Shown here one piece after another: positions 18,520 through 33,500 of a stretch of DNA of 64,000 bases. The translations under genes and the position numbers were made by a program. The notes under the pieces were generated by a model. It was not told the DNA's origin. It saw only the letters and a program-made list of their open reading frames with translations, and searched no databases. This DNA is from Plazaster borealis (lineage: Eukaryota > Echinodermata > Asteroidea > Forcipulatida > Labidiasteridae), in assembly GCA_021014325.1 (NCBI GenBank), contig CM037462.1, positions 12,878,501 to 12,942,500 of the forward strand, read 5' to 3'. The first letter of the stretch is position 1, and every line of letters begins with the position of its first letter.

Positions 18520-21500
18520 GTAAGTATTCATCCGTTCATTTTTGCACTTATTTTAGAGAAAGAGGTATGCAATCTTAAAAGTAAATTTGACGTCAAAGTC
18601 AACTCTTATTTTTACATGCACCCCGGTTTAAAGGGACACGTTGCCTTCGGATTGGGTGCTTTTGGCTATAAAAGCACTTGTTATGAATTGAACATGATTG
18701 GAAAGATGTTTTTAAAGTAGTGATTCACACAAATATCCCTAGAAATTGTGTGGTTTTCCTATTTACTTTGTGAACTAACATGGTCTGCCATTTTGTGGTT
18801 TTACAAAATGGCAGACTGCGTTAGTTCACGAAGTAAAGGTAAACCCCACAATTTGAGGTTTCTCCGTGTGGATCATTGTATTCTACTTTTGAAACATCTT
18901 TCCAACCCTTGTTCCAACCGTGTTCATTTCATAACAAACGCTTTTTATAGACTAAAATCCTAATCCGAAGGCAAGGTGTCCATTTAAAAAGAGAGAAGAA
19001 AAAAAGAAAGACGATCATTAGAAATGTATAAACATGTTTCCAAATGGAGATTTCATTTGACAATTTTGTTTGCTCTTGAACATACGTAATTTTGTGCAGC
19101 ATGCTTAACCTTGACTTTTGACAATAAAATCCAGGATATTGACAGGCTCATGACATTATTTGTGGAACGTTACAGTTAATGACACAATGGAAATAATTCT
19201 TGACTAATTATTATAATGTTTTTGTTGTCCACACCCAGTATTAACCGAGCTACCCCTGCCGTCGCCTTTACCATGCACAGTCAACAACAAGGGCTTGTTA
19301 TACAGTCCTCGTGTGGCGGATGAAGCTAAGCGACTCCTGGGGTTGCAAGATGAAAACCTTGTACCCCAACTTCTGCACGCTCTCAGCCAGACTAGCACAG
19401 ACAACATGTAAGTGAATTAAATGCGTTGAGGAAAACACTTAAATGGACTGTATACGTTTGGTAATTGGAACCCACAGTTTGTTTCAATCCTATATATTTG
19501 TAGATATACCAAGTAAGTTTTTATTGCCATTAATTGTCAGAGTCATAACCAAACGTATACAGACCCTTTAAATGCACTCTTGGACGTTAACTCTTGTGGG
19601 GTCAGAGCCAACTTTCCCATCTAAAGGAGACCTGTTAATTGAGCATGAGAATTTCAGAAAGACGAGGAGAACATTTCAAAGTGCAGTTCCACGGTTACCC
19701 AAACCTGATATTTTATTCTTGTATGTGGCGTGCCGTGGCCAGTTCACCGGACCCAAGCTCTGATGTTGTCAGCAGCAGAGTGTGGGTTTGAATCCCGGTC
19801 ATGACACTTGTGCCCTTGAGCAAGGCACTTAACCATAATAGATTCGTAGCAAGTTGGGAAGGTAGTGCATTTTGCTTACCAGCCATGCTCCTAGTGGATG
19901 ATACCCATGCCTACATCCTATGGACTGTGAAGGGGGTAACCCTGTTTCAGTCCCAGGAGTAGGTGGCAACGTGCCCCTGCTAATAGTTAATTTGTGTCGA
20001 CAGCCCTCACCTTGAAGTGGTTGTCCGGCCTTGTGATGTTAGGCAATTTCTCATTAAAAAAACAAAACAAAAAACCCAACAACTCTATATTAGGGAAATG
20101 GAAGTTTGTACAGGAACATTTCAAGGGTCACCAAGTCACTGACTAGGTGGCATGGAGGCAAATGCCTCTGTTTCTTCGAGGGAATATCAGGCACGGTTAC
20201 TCACATGACACTGACAAAAGGAGTTAGGAAATTTGATTTCTGAATGAGTATGGTGATTTGTTTGTTGTAGTGGGGCAGATAGGGGAAATAATTGGGGGCA
20301 TTGTGCCTTTGATGATACAAGCATGGAATTTGGCGCACAGTCAGAACATGTCATGAGAAAGTTATTTGGCTGTAGGGCCATTGCAGATTTGTCCTGTGGG
20401 TGGGATGTTAACTAGCAATTTTCACATTTCAAAATGGCTGCAATTATTTCTTGTTATTGAACCTGTATATTTTCAAAGGACAACAATTTGTGATGGCCTC
20501 GCAGCCAAATATCTTTCTCATGACATACTCTGGCTGTGTGCCAAATTCAACGCTTGTATCATCAAAGACACAATCCCTTCACGTTATGCCATACTATTTT
20601 TGATATAATATTGATGCTTTTGACAAACAAATCTTAACATTCATTGTAAAGTCATAAGTCATAAGTCATTAAAAAAAACTTATTCTGGATTCAAGCATTT
20701 GTTTTACACTGTTTTAGTTTGTGAAGGAAAAAAAATCGCACACTATAACATTCACATCCACATGAGACTTGCACATGCTATTGTCTCTAAGACTGGAAGT
20801 ACATACATTTTTGATGGAAGATAAATTTGTGCTCAAAGGTTTACAGACTTTCACAAGCGTAGATTTATTTGTACACACATTTAAATTTGTGCATGGGGAG
20901 AACCCTGTTTGTATTTTTTTTCTATGACAATTTCGACTTTTTGGAAGAGTATTGCACTAAAAAACACCTTTTGTTTTTGTATGTAGAGAACTCAAGGACA
21001 AGTCCAGCAGTAATGAAATTGAAGGGGACATACCTGTCTTGCTGCAAGCGATACTTGCTCGAAATCCAAATGTCTTCAAACAAAAGCGAATGGAACAGAT
21101 TGGAGGTGAGATATATTTCCTTTTTAATTTGTTTGTATGTGTTTTAAACAAATTTTAATAGGGAGTGGGGCGACTGGGATTTTATTGCTTCAACGATGCC
21201 ATTCCTATAGGTTATTAACTTGAACTGAAAAACATTTTTTAATCCATATTTAGAGGGCACACAGTTAATCATAATGAAAATTGATATCCCAGTTTGAGTT
21301 TTAGAAAAAAAAGAGGAACAAATACATTTTGGTTTTACAATTTTAACGTGATATAATTTTTTTTTGAGCAGTTACTGTAAAACTCTCATAGGAGGAACAA
21401 CCTTATTTCTAATAATTCTGTAGCAAGTTCGGTCAAATTTATTTATGCAAATCTTTCTCGTTGGATAAGGTGTGTCTCCAAGACAACCCATGGCACCGTC

Positions 21501-24500
21501 ACCATACTATCAGACATCTCCAGAGGGCGCTGTTCAACATAGTCCATACAATCGCAGTCACATGACAGGAATGCAAGGTACATGTATAAATCATTCCCCG
21601 TTGTTTACCCCTAATAGCCCCCCGGCTTACCCGCAAAGTAAGCTCAGTCTTACTACTACATGAAGTCCCTCAACTTTGACATTGTAATGCAGCATCACTG
21701 ATCTGCTCCGACTTGGGTGAACTGCCCCAGCAGTAGTGAGGCCACTCCCTCCTTGTTTTTGAATAATGTTGTTGGTTGCACCAGGAAATGACGGATGGTG
21801 CACCACAGCCAAAAACTCATGTGTTTGGGGAAAATTGCGGTTGAAACTATTTTTGAAACTGCTGTTCGGAGACTGCCAACTTAAAAAAAAAAAAAAAAAT
21901 GATACCGAAATTAAGTCGACTTCTTCATTAGTACACAACTGACAAATGTGTTTTCAGTCTTGCAACTGTTTTGATGAGTTGTTAATTCCTAAATGCATCA
22001 CTTTGTGAAAAAGAAAAAAAAAAGAAACATGCATGCGAAATGCTGAGTACAAACCAATGCATACTGTACATCGCCTCGTGAAAGTGCACAAAGTCATACT
22101 ATGCTTGTTTGGCACCATGCCAGCGCTGTGTTTTAATGGATGTTGTGGAAACGCAAAATGGCAAATCTAGTGATACGTCAGTCACGCTAATTAGTGTAAT
22201 TTCAAAACTATTCCGTGTTAGGTCCTGAAACTGAAAGTTAACAGTAATGAGTATACCAATAATTTGTAAAAAAACTGTTTTGCCAAACTTTGTGATTTTT
22301 AACCCATAAGTCACTTTGTGAAAACAGTGACGATGTGATTCCTCTACAAAATTTAGAAGTTAACTTGCTGCTCCAACCGTATATTGTGTATTGCAAAGTT
22401 CTTTGAAAAACATTGGAACTTGTAGAAAAAGGATTTGAAAGAAAATGAAATGGAACAGTTAAAAAAAAAGGCAGATTACCTGTATGGTCTTGTGTTTTCA
22501 TTGCGTTAAGGATCTCCGGTTCCAACGTCGGTTAACGGTTACACGGGACACCAGTTTTCACCAGCCACAGCTACCAGCCCAAGTCAACCGGTTCCAACTC
22601 CATCGCCAGTGCAGGGGAAATCAAGGTCACAGCTGGCCCAACCGCCTAATGGTGAGCAAGAAAAACGTTTTGTGTTTAATTTCCACCTTGTAGGAAATAT
22701 AAAACAACTTTCTATTATTACTACTGGTAGTTTGGTTAACCCCTCATGGGGTCCATCATCCAAGATGTTTCAAAATCTCCCATATGCTGTCTTCATAATG
22801 TTAAAGTAAACCATACTACACTTTTTTAACATTGTATTTGTATGTCTGGTTGATCAGTGCCACAGATGGCCACGGCAGAAATTTACCACATTTGAGAGCC
22901 TTTTCTCTTCCAACAGTGGCCCATATTCCATTGCAATTGAGCACAGCTGGTGGCTTTTCCAGTTAACCACTCTCACTGGAGCACTTTAAGCCATGGCTCT
23001 ACTCTATACATGAGCATGTGTGTGCCTCAAATGGCCATTGTTGTGGCATTGTGAGGTATGGGTTGGTTGTCTCGAGAAACACACCGATAGTAGGAGGGTT
23101 AAAGAGTAAAGACATTTCTATAGACATTTGCAGATTCTAATGGCTGGTGTTTTTGTTCGGTCGTGTTTCTGAAAACAATTGGTACAGCTCAGTTTGCTTT
23201 GTTTTCCCTTTGTATCGGGTTCATCAATTAAGGAGATTTGTTTAAATTTACTTTGATAGGAGCTGGTCCATCAGGTGACTATGCGCAACAGGCAGCACCC
23301 AGAGGGCGGGGTAGACCTCGAAAACGCCCACCAAATCAAGATGCCAATCAGAGAACGGCTTCTGGAAAGGTACCGCACCATTTTGATGAATCTTATTTCT
23401 AAAAAATTGTGTGTTTGTGTGGATTTGGTAGACATCGGTGATTAATTTCCCAACTTCATGAATTGAGGATATAGGGCCTATGTGTGATTTTTATTCATTA
23501 AGTCCAGTTCACAATGTCATAAAAGGTTCATTTTGAGTTGAGTTTTCTCAATCACCAAGTGATTTGTAAAGACCCCTTTCATATGATGTCACAAGCCCAA
23601 TACAGCGCCCTCACTGAGGTCAGTGAAGCTCTATCATTGGCTGAGAGTTGTTCGCAGACCTTGCATGTTTCCATAGTTTGACCTTTTTCAATGGCGGCCA
23701 ATGCAAGAGGTCACATTTTGCATGGCAACATCCTTGCAAGATGGGTCCTTTGGAAAATTCATCGTAAGACTGTCTTTTCCTGAAATCGGGCCCAGAAAGT
23801 TAAAAGTAAGGACATTTTCATAAAGTGAACTTTTATTGATGCAGGAGTCAGACACGGGCGTTTCCCCTGCTGCCTACCATTCCCCTTATCACTTCCCTGG
23901 CGATCAGCACACCGGCCAAGAGAGCTCCTCTCACGATACGTCGCGTGATGTCACCGAGTCGGACTCCTCTGTAAAAGACTCGAGTCGCAGAAAAAAAAGA
24001 AATAAATCTCACAAAGAGGACCGGGAGAGAGAAAAGGTTCTGCCTCAGTATAACATCGTCAGTTCTCCAGACACCAGCGGGTCAACAAAGATCAAACTCA
24101 AGCTAGCAAGGCCGAAGGCGAACTTGAAGACGACCGAGCCAAAGGAAAAAGATAAACTGCCCGAGCTAGTGCCAGATCCTAAACCCGAACCAGTTGAACA
24201 ACCAGAGGAGACTGTGTTGACAGCCGAGCCGGAGAAAATATTGAAAGAACCAGAACAAGTTGTGAGGGAAGAAGTGAAAAAGGACACTTCGGAGAGTGAA
24301 GTTGCCAAGGAAATGGACAATGTGTTTGTGGAAGATGTAACTCTAGATGAGAGGACTGGTGTGATTAGTGCTCAAGATGTGGCAGAACCGCCCAAGGAGG
24401 TCACTCCGGAGAAACCCCCTAAGGAAGAGGGTCGAAGGACGAGGCAGTCATCAACGGCTCAGGACAAAGAAAGCATCGGAGAAAATGAAAATGCTATGAC

Positions 24501-27500
24501 ATGTGGATCAGAAGACGGGGGTAAGTTGTCTAGCTTCTCCTTTAATTGTAGTTTCCAACAGTCTGATGTATGAGCCACACTTTTCACAGAAGTCCACAGA
24601 AGAAGTTTGTTTTATAAAGCAGTCATGCAAAATTCCTATTGAGAGAAACTAAGTCTATTTTGAGTTGAGATAGTTTTTTATTTTGCAGTGTATCCTGATG
24701 AGATGTATAATTTGTTTATAATTGGGGCTTGTTTATTTAACCCTTTAGAGACCATTCATTTCTTAATAATCATCAACATACGCCCAGACATGGCTAATAT
24801 TATTGAAAAAGTGTCTGAACAAATAGTTGTGAAACAGAAGTTTTGTTTTGTTTTAGAAACACATTTAATACTAAATCGACATGGAAAACATTGGAAAATG
24901 TCAATTCAGGTCATGACCTTTACTTTGACTTTTTGGTTTGAATGGAAGTAGTTCAAATCTTGGAGCCATTTGCAGCCGCTGTGGGCATTTTGGTACAAGC
25001 CGTTTCCAGCCGCTATGGTCTCTAAAGGGTTAACAGACAGCTTCGCAATAACAGTGCAATGGAAGATGATTCCATGGGTCCAAATTTCTTTTCAGAATTA
25101 CATTGGAACCAAGTTAAACATATTTGTATTCCAACTCTCTCAACATCAGGAGTGTTTTCACTTTCTACGAATCCACTCATTTTGTGCCAATGATTTTCCA
25201 TTCCTGAAGGTTACAGATTTTGTTTGAGCAAGTAGGTGATTTTGTTTTGGGCTTGATTGGATATGTTCTGTTATATCAGCTGTTCCACTAAAGTCTGTAA
25301 ACAAGGTGTTTTTGGTCTGGGAACAGTTGGGTTGTGGGGGCAAGATTTGTGATTTTCCACAATGGAAAATCATTGTCCCTACTCCTTCAACATTAATTTA
25401 AAACAATTATTCAATTATATTGCTCAACTTCCATATGAATATGTTCAGATGCGCATCACATAAGTTTTAATCCAAATATGCCCAGAGAACCAATCCAGAA
25501 ACACAGCGGCAAGCCCATGCTCTTTCACAATAAATGTCCTGGGTGTTTTGTGCATTACAAAATGTGCACAGGGCCTACCGCTGTACGTTCCATCCAAAAG
25601 ACGCTGGTTTGATGTTCAGGAGCCCTATCATGTCCCAGAAAAGCCACCAATCATTACAATACATGGAACGGTCTAACATCCAAATACTGTCAGACCACAG
25701 TCAAAGGTGCTTAACTTTGGCGGTATTTAACTAACTCTCTGGGACATCGACTTTGTCTGAATCAAAAATTATTGTTCAGCTTCCTATCAACTATTCACAT
25801 TTTTGGCAGTTTCCTCTGTTTCTCGTTCAAAATATGGCCAGTTATCCACTCATTCAATCTACTAAACTTTCTTACATCACAGACTCAGCTTCAAAAAGTG
25901 CAATTGGCCAACCGAGGGTTCTACTCACGAAGATATCAATAACAGAGGACCAGGCTGCCATGATGAGTAAACCTCTTGGCCGCGGGAAGAAGCGGTTAAG
26001 GAAGAGCACGGAAACCGATGAGGAGTGGGAACCAGCCCCTCCTCCTGCCTCAAGGCAAGATGCTCTTCCGTCTCCTGTGTCTCAAGGGCCTCCCACACAG
26101 ATCTTCATTGAGAGAGAGAACAACGACAAAGAAGAAGAAGAGGAAGGAGGTAGGTGATCATTCCGGAGGACAGCATCCAAGGCTTGAATTTGGGGAAACA
26201 AATCCACAAGGCTGCAGGGCTCGTAGCTCAAAACGTTTACTGGACCAGAAAATGTGTTACAAGACCAGAATCAAAATTAGAACAAAAACTATCTACACAG
26301 TGTCACAATTAGACTGTTTACATTTTAACAAGCCCTAAGAGAAGATTTGTCTTATGGGTAAAACTTTGATTATCAACAGAATCGAAAGAATACTGAAACA
26401 TTTGAACATAATTTTTAAAATTACAGATGAGGTGAGGTATTATTATGTCTGGTCATAAGTTTACTGGCCCGACACTAAAAACACTGGCCTCGGGCCTGCG
26501 GTCCAGTGTTAATTTCGAGCCTTGGCCCCAGTTTTACAAATCATTTTGTTGAAGAAGACATCCTTGTAGTTCCAACCCTTAACATAATTGATAAAACAAG
26601 ATTAAAAGAACTGTAGAATGAAGTTGAATTTCGTTGCTGGAATCTTTAGATTTAGCTTTTGGACCTTTTGGAAGTCAGAAGATTTTTCCATTTCGTGGTG
26701 TTACACATACGCGCTCGTTAGCTGTAAAATGAAGTGCATGCAGGTCTAAGAATGACAAAATGTAAGCGTAAAAAGTATTTGCGAAGTAGTCTATTCAGTC
26801 ATGTGTCTCTGAAATACTGAAGGGGTTAGGCTTAACAAACTTTTTCTATAAAGAGACATTTCAAATTGTGAATCTGAATGTTTATAAAGTGCACTAACTT
26901 TGCCCAATCTGCCAAAGAAAAAATCTATGAGCTGAAAATCTATTTACCCACCCACAGTGAAATTGTTTCTCATAAAACCTTTACAAAAAATGTTACCGTT
27001 GTTTTTCCCATGGACAGCAAACCTTATTACTGATATTGAAGAGAAACGTCAATGGGTTTATTTTATTGTTCGTATTTCAGCACCCAAAAAGAAGTTGAAG
27101 CGTGACAAAGTTCCCAGCAAGAAAGTCACACATCTGGATGATGACGGTAAGGATTTCCCTTGTCTAACTCTCCTACTGTCTGAAAATTCAATATAATTCA
27201 AATGCATTTTGAATGATAGATGCATTTGCCAACCTCCAGTATGAGTTAATAGTGTTTAATGGTACTGTTTTTTACAAGTGTACAGTGTACAGTGTGCTGA
27301 GAAAATTGTATGTGGTGCACTTAAAATAATAACTGATTAGATTACAAGATTAGACCTTCAGTATGATAATACGTGGTAAATCTGTTTGCACCGGATGCAC
27401 ATAGTTCTGTACATAGTTGTTTACTGTTTACAAATGTTGAATGGTGTACGAATAGTGAATGTTTATGAGTGCAATGTGGAATATTTTCAGGAGTTGAAAT

Positions 27501-30500
27501 ACTGAATGTTCCACTCAATGAGGGGAAGTCAAGTCATATGGAACATTTCATATCTTTCAACGATCGGAAATATTCACTCCATTGCACACAAGCAAAACAT
27601 TCATGATTTTTTTTTTACAATATCCAAGTAGATCTTTGTCATCTGATTGCAGGAAAAAAACTATAAGAATAAACAAACTGTACGAGATTGTATTCTGGCA
27701 TCCACTTGTGGTTTAGCGTGCAATAGTTAAAAATGGATGGGATGAAAAAGCACGATGAACTGTACCAAAATGCATGGTCCATAATGTAGGCCATTTAATG
27801 CTGCGTTACAGTTTTAGAAACAACTTTTGATTCAATTGTCTGTATAGGATAACCATACTTGATATTTCTTTGATTGTTCATTTGCTTTTTCTTGTCACCA
27901 TATCAACAGAGTTAACGGAGTCTGCGACATTCAAGAGATTCCATGCAGCAATGGAAGCTGTATTTGAGGGATCGGAGGAAATGGATCTAACAGTTGAGCA
28001 AAGTGAGAAAGTGAATAATATTACAAAGGCTGCAGGGTTCTCCCAGGATTTTTCAAAACTTGGGGCATTGCTGTCCCCAAATTTTGCAAGTTTGGTCGAA
28101 GCACGCTGAATTGAAAAGAAATAACTCAGTTTTTTACAATTTTGAGGTTATTTTTATAAGTTATCACACTCATAGAATATGGAAAAATATAGCGCGTCTG
28201 CGTCCCATATCCAACTCAGCCGAAGAATTTATCTTCAAACAAACTTGATGCATAGCTTAAAATAGCACAATATGTATTGGATGCATGCGAGTGCATTGTC
28301 GCAGAATATAATCACAAGGTGAAGTGTCTTCAATTCCATCTCACAAGGCGAGTGAAATGGAAAAGCTTGAACAAAACGCATTCAATATTTGATTTATATA
28401 ATGCACACATAGATCCTTGTTATTAGAATTTTTGTTTTTGCAATAAACAAAAAATAGACACAGAAACTCGTCCAACCTACACTCTGAAAATTCTTTAAAA
28501 AAACCCATTCTACACAACGTGTAGGGTGTCTGTGTGAGGGTTGCACAAGCTTTTTTTTTTACTTTCTTTGTGATTTTTGTTTGTTTATTCATGATTTGTA
28601 AGTTCACCGTTCCGTACTTTGTTTTATTTACAGCTGAGGATGAAGAAGAAGCAGACGAGTGTAATCCAGATTTGCTCATCAGCAAACCTCTCTTGAACGA
28701 TCTCCTCTCCGAGTCCGCAAAACTCAAATCAATGACACTTATGAACCAGGTAAGTGGAATGTCAAACAATTTCATAGAGCTGCTTATGCACAAAAAGTGG
28801 CTCAGTACAACAAAATTGTACTGACCAGAAAATGGTTACCAGCCAACTTATAATTCTACATGTACCATTTGTGACTGGTATCCTGCTTATTTTTTGCTCA
28901 GCAAAAAATTGTTAAGTAATACTTGCTGCTTAAGCAGCTCTATGAAATTGGGCCCTGTTCGTAAGTGTTAACAGTAAGTCACACATTTAAACTGGCTTCA
29001 CAAATTACCAGAAGTCCATAGGTTCATTCAGCTTGTTTTCTTTGATGATTTATGCAAGAAAAGTTTAATAATTGGACTTGGCTTTTACATATGTTCCTCA
29101 AAGACTAAGGTCTTCTCAGAATTAAACGTTTGTGTCATAAGAATTGCTTTTGAACGATGAAATGGGTGATTTTTGGTAAAATAACATACAAATGTATGCC
29201 AGCTTTGGAGTGGAAAGTTTTGAAATGCCAAACACCTACGGAGCGCCATATGGTTGTGCGCAAAAAAGTGTTTGAGAATCCAGATTGTACTTACGAATGT
29301 AGATCGAGAACCTAGCTCTTTTTTGACCAATCTCCTTGATTTTTGTATTCTGTGAAAGGGAATTTAAGAAGCAAGAAAGTTTTCATTGCTGGTGTTGCTC
29401 TAAATGAAATCTTCTGGGTGATAATAGAGTTTGTAAAAATGGCCTCTGAACTCATGCGAGGTGGTGTGTAAGAAAATGTGCTTCATGCTCCAGTGATCAA
29501 ATAGTCTGGTCACCAGCGGCTGTTATATCGCAACAATTTGGTAACAAGAGGTTAAGATGGAAAGGATATTGACATGTTGAGCAGATGAACTAATTAATTA
29601 ATCCACTCCATGTTGACTTGATTCTAGATTCCACATGAAAGACTTGTGCGATTATTGAACATCTTGGAGAGGAACATCCGAGATGGCACAAAAGTGAGAC
29701 CCAATGTGAACCATGTAAGTTAAGATAATAAATGAGAAAATAGAATTAGCTGTTTTTAACGGCTTACTAGCCAAAAGGACCTATGGTATCAATTGCAAAC
29801 AAAAACAAGTTAGTGGCCTGACGTTACGACCATAGCAGAGTCTTTCTGGAGGGCTAAATGACAACACAACACAACACACATAACAGGTATACACATGTAT
29901 ACAGAAGCAATCAATTGGAAAGAGATGAAAAGAGAGAGATAGATAGAGGCAGAAAGCACACAGAAAAAACAAGGGATGAACAATGGAGAGGGTGACGGGG
30001 GGGGGGGGGGGTCTTGAAGGGGAGGGGCGGGTGTGACCACAAGAAGTTGGAAACACAAAGGACAAAATCAAAGGTGGGAAGAGGGAGAATTAGTAATTAA
30101 TTAGTGATAGAGGCAGACTAAAAAGGGAGATAAAAGGAGAAGGCAAAGACAACAAGTTTTAGTCATTTTCTTGTGGATGTTCAGACCATGGTATTGAAAT
30201 GTCTGGAGGCGCCTTATCCACAGTTTCTCCCTACTCAGATGAACAGAAAATAAGAGAAGATCATTTAGGTTGCATCATTTGAGGCGCTGATTTCTCTCCT
30301 GGTAAGAGTACAAAGCATGTTGACTTGGATGAGATTCTAATTGGATCTCTGTGCTTAAAGGGTGTGTGCAGCATTAGTTAGAGTGAAAATACAAATGTTC
30401 ACTGATTTTGGACATAACTTACCTGGTATGAAGATAGTCATAGTGAAACTTAACGTGAAATACTTTTGATTGAAATGCAATAGTTTTTGAGAAATGAGAA

Positions 30501-33500
30501 AAACAATTAGATTTGAGTCAAAAACCCGCTGTTTGAAAACAGTGAAAACATTAGACGGTTTTTCACTATTTTCTTGTGACTTTGATAATGATGAAGCTAC
30601 ATTATGGTCTTTATCAATGTTGTACGTGTGCTTTTAGAATACAAAAGCTCTTTGGTATAGAGTGGACTGTAATTCCAAATCCACTACAACTTCAACTTCA
30701 AATCAACGTTTATTTCCATATTGGTGAAAAAAAAGGAGAATTTTTTTTTTTTTTAGAACAATGATTTAAATCAAGGACAATCAAGAACTGATTGAGAAAA
30801 ACAATTAATAATGAAAACAATATATAATGACATGAAAACAATATAATGAAATGGATCCAGAGCAAACCAATATGGGGACATTTTCAGAAGCCAAAAGAAG
30901 GCTTGTATTGAAATGCCCACTGACAAATACAAAACAAATTACAGCATAAACAAAAGCAACAAACAAACAAATATTAACATTTTAACTAAAAGAGGAATAC
31001 GTTGACCGAAAATAAAAATGATAATAAAACTAAAACGAAGGTGGTGTTATCAACAATGACTAGAAGAAGTTTTGAAGAGGGACAACATGAATATTAAATA
31101 ACTCCACAGTTTGATAACAAGGCAGGAATGCATAACAAACAATTCCACTTTGTCCACCATTCAGGATGAGGGTGCCCGTGGAGAGCGACTGTGGCGTGAG
31201 CTAGCCATGGAGAGGATCACCCACTCCATGGACTCTGCCCTGACGGCCCTGTACATCATGACCTCCGAGGCCATGCCCAAGGAGGTCTTCATCGAGGACG
31301 TCATAGACCGCATCGCTAATCTAGCCAAGTTTCAGCTTCAGAATTCAATCTATCCAGAGTTTGACCCGGTGTATCGAGTCAGCGGTGATAAAAGTAAGTA
31401 TCACTCCACATTGGTTTTGTCACTGTTGACCCCAACGCAACTGACGTCATCATCACATTACTCTTGGTTGTGCCATTTTAGGAGTCTGTGTGTGTTCTAT
31501 ATAGTGTAGTGTGCATTTTAGGTAACTCGGCGTTTACAGGCTTGCTTTTGGAGGAGTGTTGTGAACCGGTTTGGTCTAGACGTATACTTTGCTCCTGAAG
31601 ACAAGCAAAGTATACTGTTTGAAATGTCGACCACACTAGCTCTTTTCAGAGCCAACTCTCCTCCAAAAGAGATTTTACACATGGTTGTACCCGCAAGTTT
31701 ACTATTTATTTATAGTTACTCCTTATTTCTCCACACCATGCAAAGCTTCAAACACCACTTATCCATTATTATTTTTGATTAATTTGCAGTAATTGTTGGG
31801 TTTATTTTAAATTTTGTTGTTTCTTCAGATGCCGTTTACACCAACATGAAGATGAAACGTGCGCGTGCCCACGGATCCAGTGAAAAGTCCATTCTTGCCC
31901 TGTACAACAAACTGTGTGTCTTAGTCTCCAACATGGCCGAGTTGTTAGACATCCAAATCCTGACGGATTCAACGGTATTGATGGTAAGTAGAAAATATGT
32001 CAAAATAGGACAGTTCCTCTCAGATCTTGGTAGTCTCCCGAATTCCGAAACCTACTCCGCGTCAGTAGAATAGTCTCCCGAATTCCGAATTCTACTCTGC
32101 GGCAGTAGAATAAATAGCGAGACAAGTTCTCAAAGAACAAAATCTACACAGCAAAGTAGATATACACATGGCATGCATGGTGTAACCGCAAACCAAATAT
32201 ACATTGATACCTCACCATGCGATGCCTCAAATCCTATATAGAAAATATGTTGTCAGCGACAATGTGGATCCAATTTTTATGGAGCAGAAGAAATTAACTG
32301 AATAAGCAGGAAACCAGATTTGGAAAGAATAGATTTGAATTAGTAAAGAGTTTGTGTTATTTTCTTATTTGCCTTCAAGGTGTCATCAATTGGAACGGCG
32401 CCTTTCTTTGTGGAGAATATCAGTGAGCTTCAGCTCAGTGCTATGAAACTCATATCGACGGTAAGTATCTTTTAATTCATGATGGAAATCAAATAGGCCT
32501 TGGGGGGGGGGACAAATTTAATATGCCATCTTTTTACGGGTGTATGGTAAATCAGTATCACGTTAAACACGTCTGTCAAACTTTCGTCAAGTGGTGCAGA
32601 TGCGCCACATCAACAGAAAGATACGGAGTGCGGTTGGGCTCGGCATTCTTATTTTTCTTTTTCTGTGATCTCTATCCAACTGTGGCCATTTTGGTCTGTC
32701 CCGGTATCCACAGCTTTAATGATAATGCAAAACTTGCTTTTAAGGGGTATGAAACTGCCATTTTCCTGTACTGGTGCTGCAGATCTGTGCACCACTTTTG
32801 TTTGTCCTGTGCCGAGTAATTTACAATTCAATTTTCAGATTTCTATTGCTCTTTGAAAAGAACCCATACAAACCGCAGTCCCTGGTTTAAAGGGTCTGTA
32901 TACGTTTGGTAATGACTCTGAAAATTAATGGCAATAAAAACTTACTTGGTAAGAAGTACAGCAGCTTTTGATACTTTAAGGCATTTAGAGAAACTTTTCA
33001 CTTAGAAGTACTCTGATTATGAAAAAAGATATCACTTTTTATCCCCCAAAATTTGAATCTGAGAAGCGTTACTGACAGTAATCTTTCTCAGATTGTGTAT
33101 TCTAATTGCAGATTATTCTTCCTGCATGGACATAACCGCTCCAGTGGGTTCCAATTACCAAATGTATACAATCCCTTTAAATAGTGGGATGTCTATAAAG
33201 ATATTTATTTGGTGCTTGACATTGGGCATGGTGTACTTCAGTGTGCACTTGTGGAATTCTTTGGAGGATTTGTTGGGGGGGGGGTACTTTTGTACAAAGG
33301 GAAGATAGTGTGTTAAAGTATGGGAACATTGGGGGATACCCTGTGCACCATATCGGGCATGGTATGAGTTATAGAAAAGAGCTCTCCTCATTTATTGCCA
33401 GCCACAAACACAACAAATTTTTGCTAATCCATCTTAAACCTCCCAACTGAGGCTTGGGAAAAAAACTAATCAGAGACAACCTGAAAATTGTTTCATCTCT

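Noticed and set aside
24045..24320. Minus-strand 91-codon Ser/Gly-rich ORF
   Set aside because: Antisense shadow of the Lys/Glu/Pro-rich NIPBL exon 7.
29781..30071. Minus-strand Pro-rich ORF
   Set aside because: Produced by a poly-G run and purine-rich repeat also found at 46608-46868.
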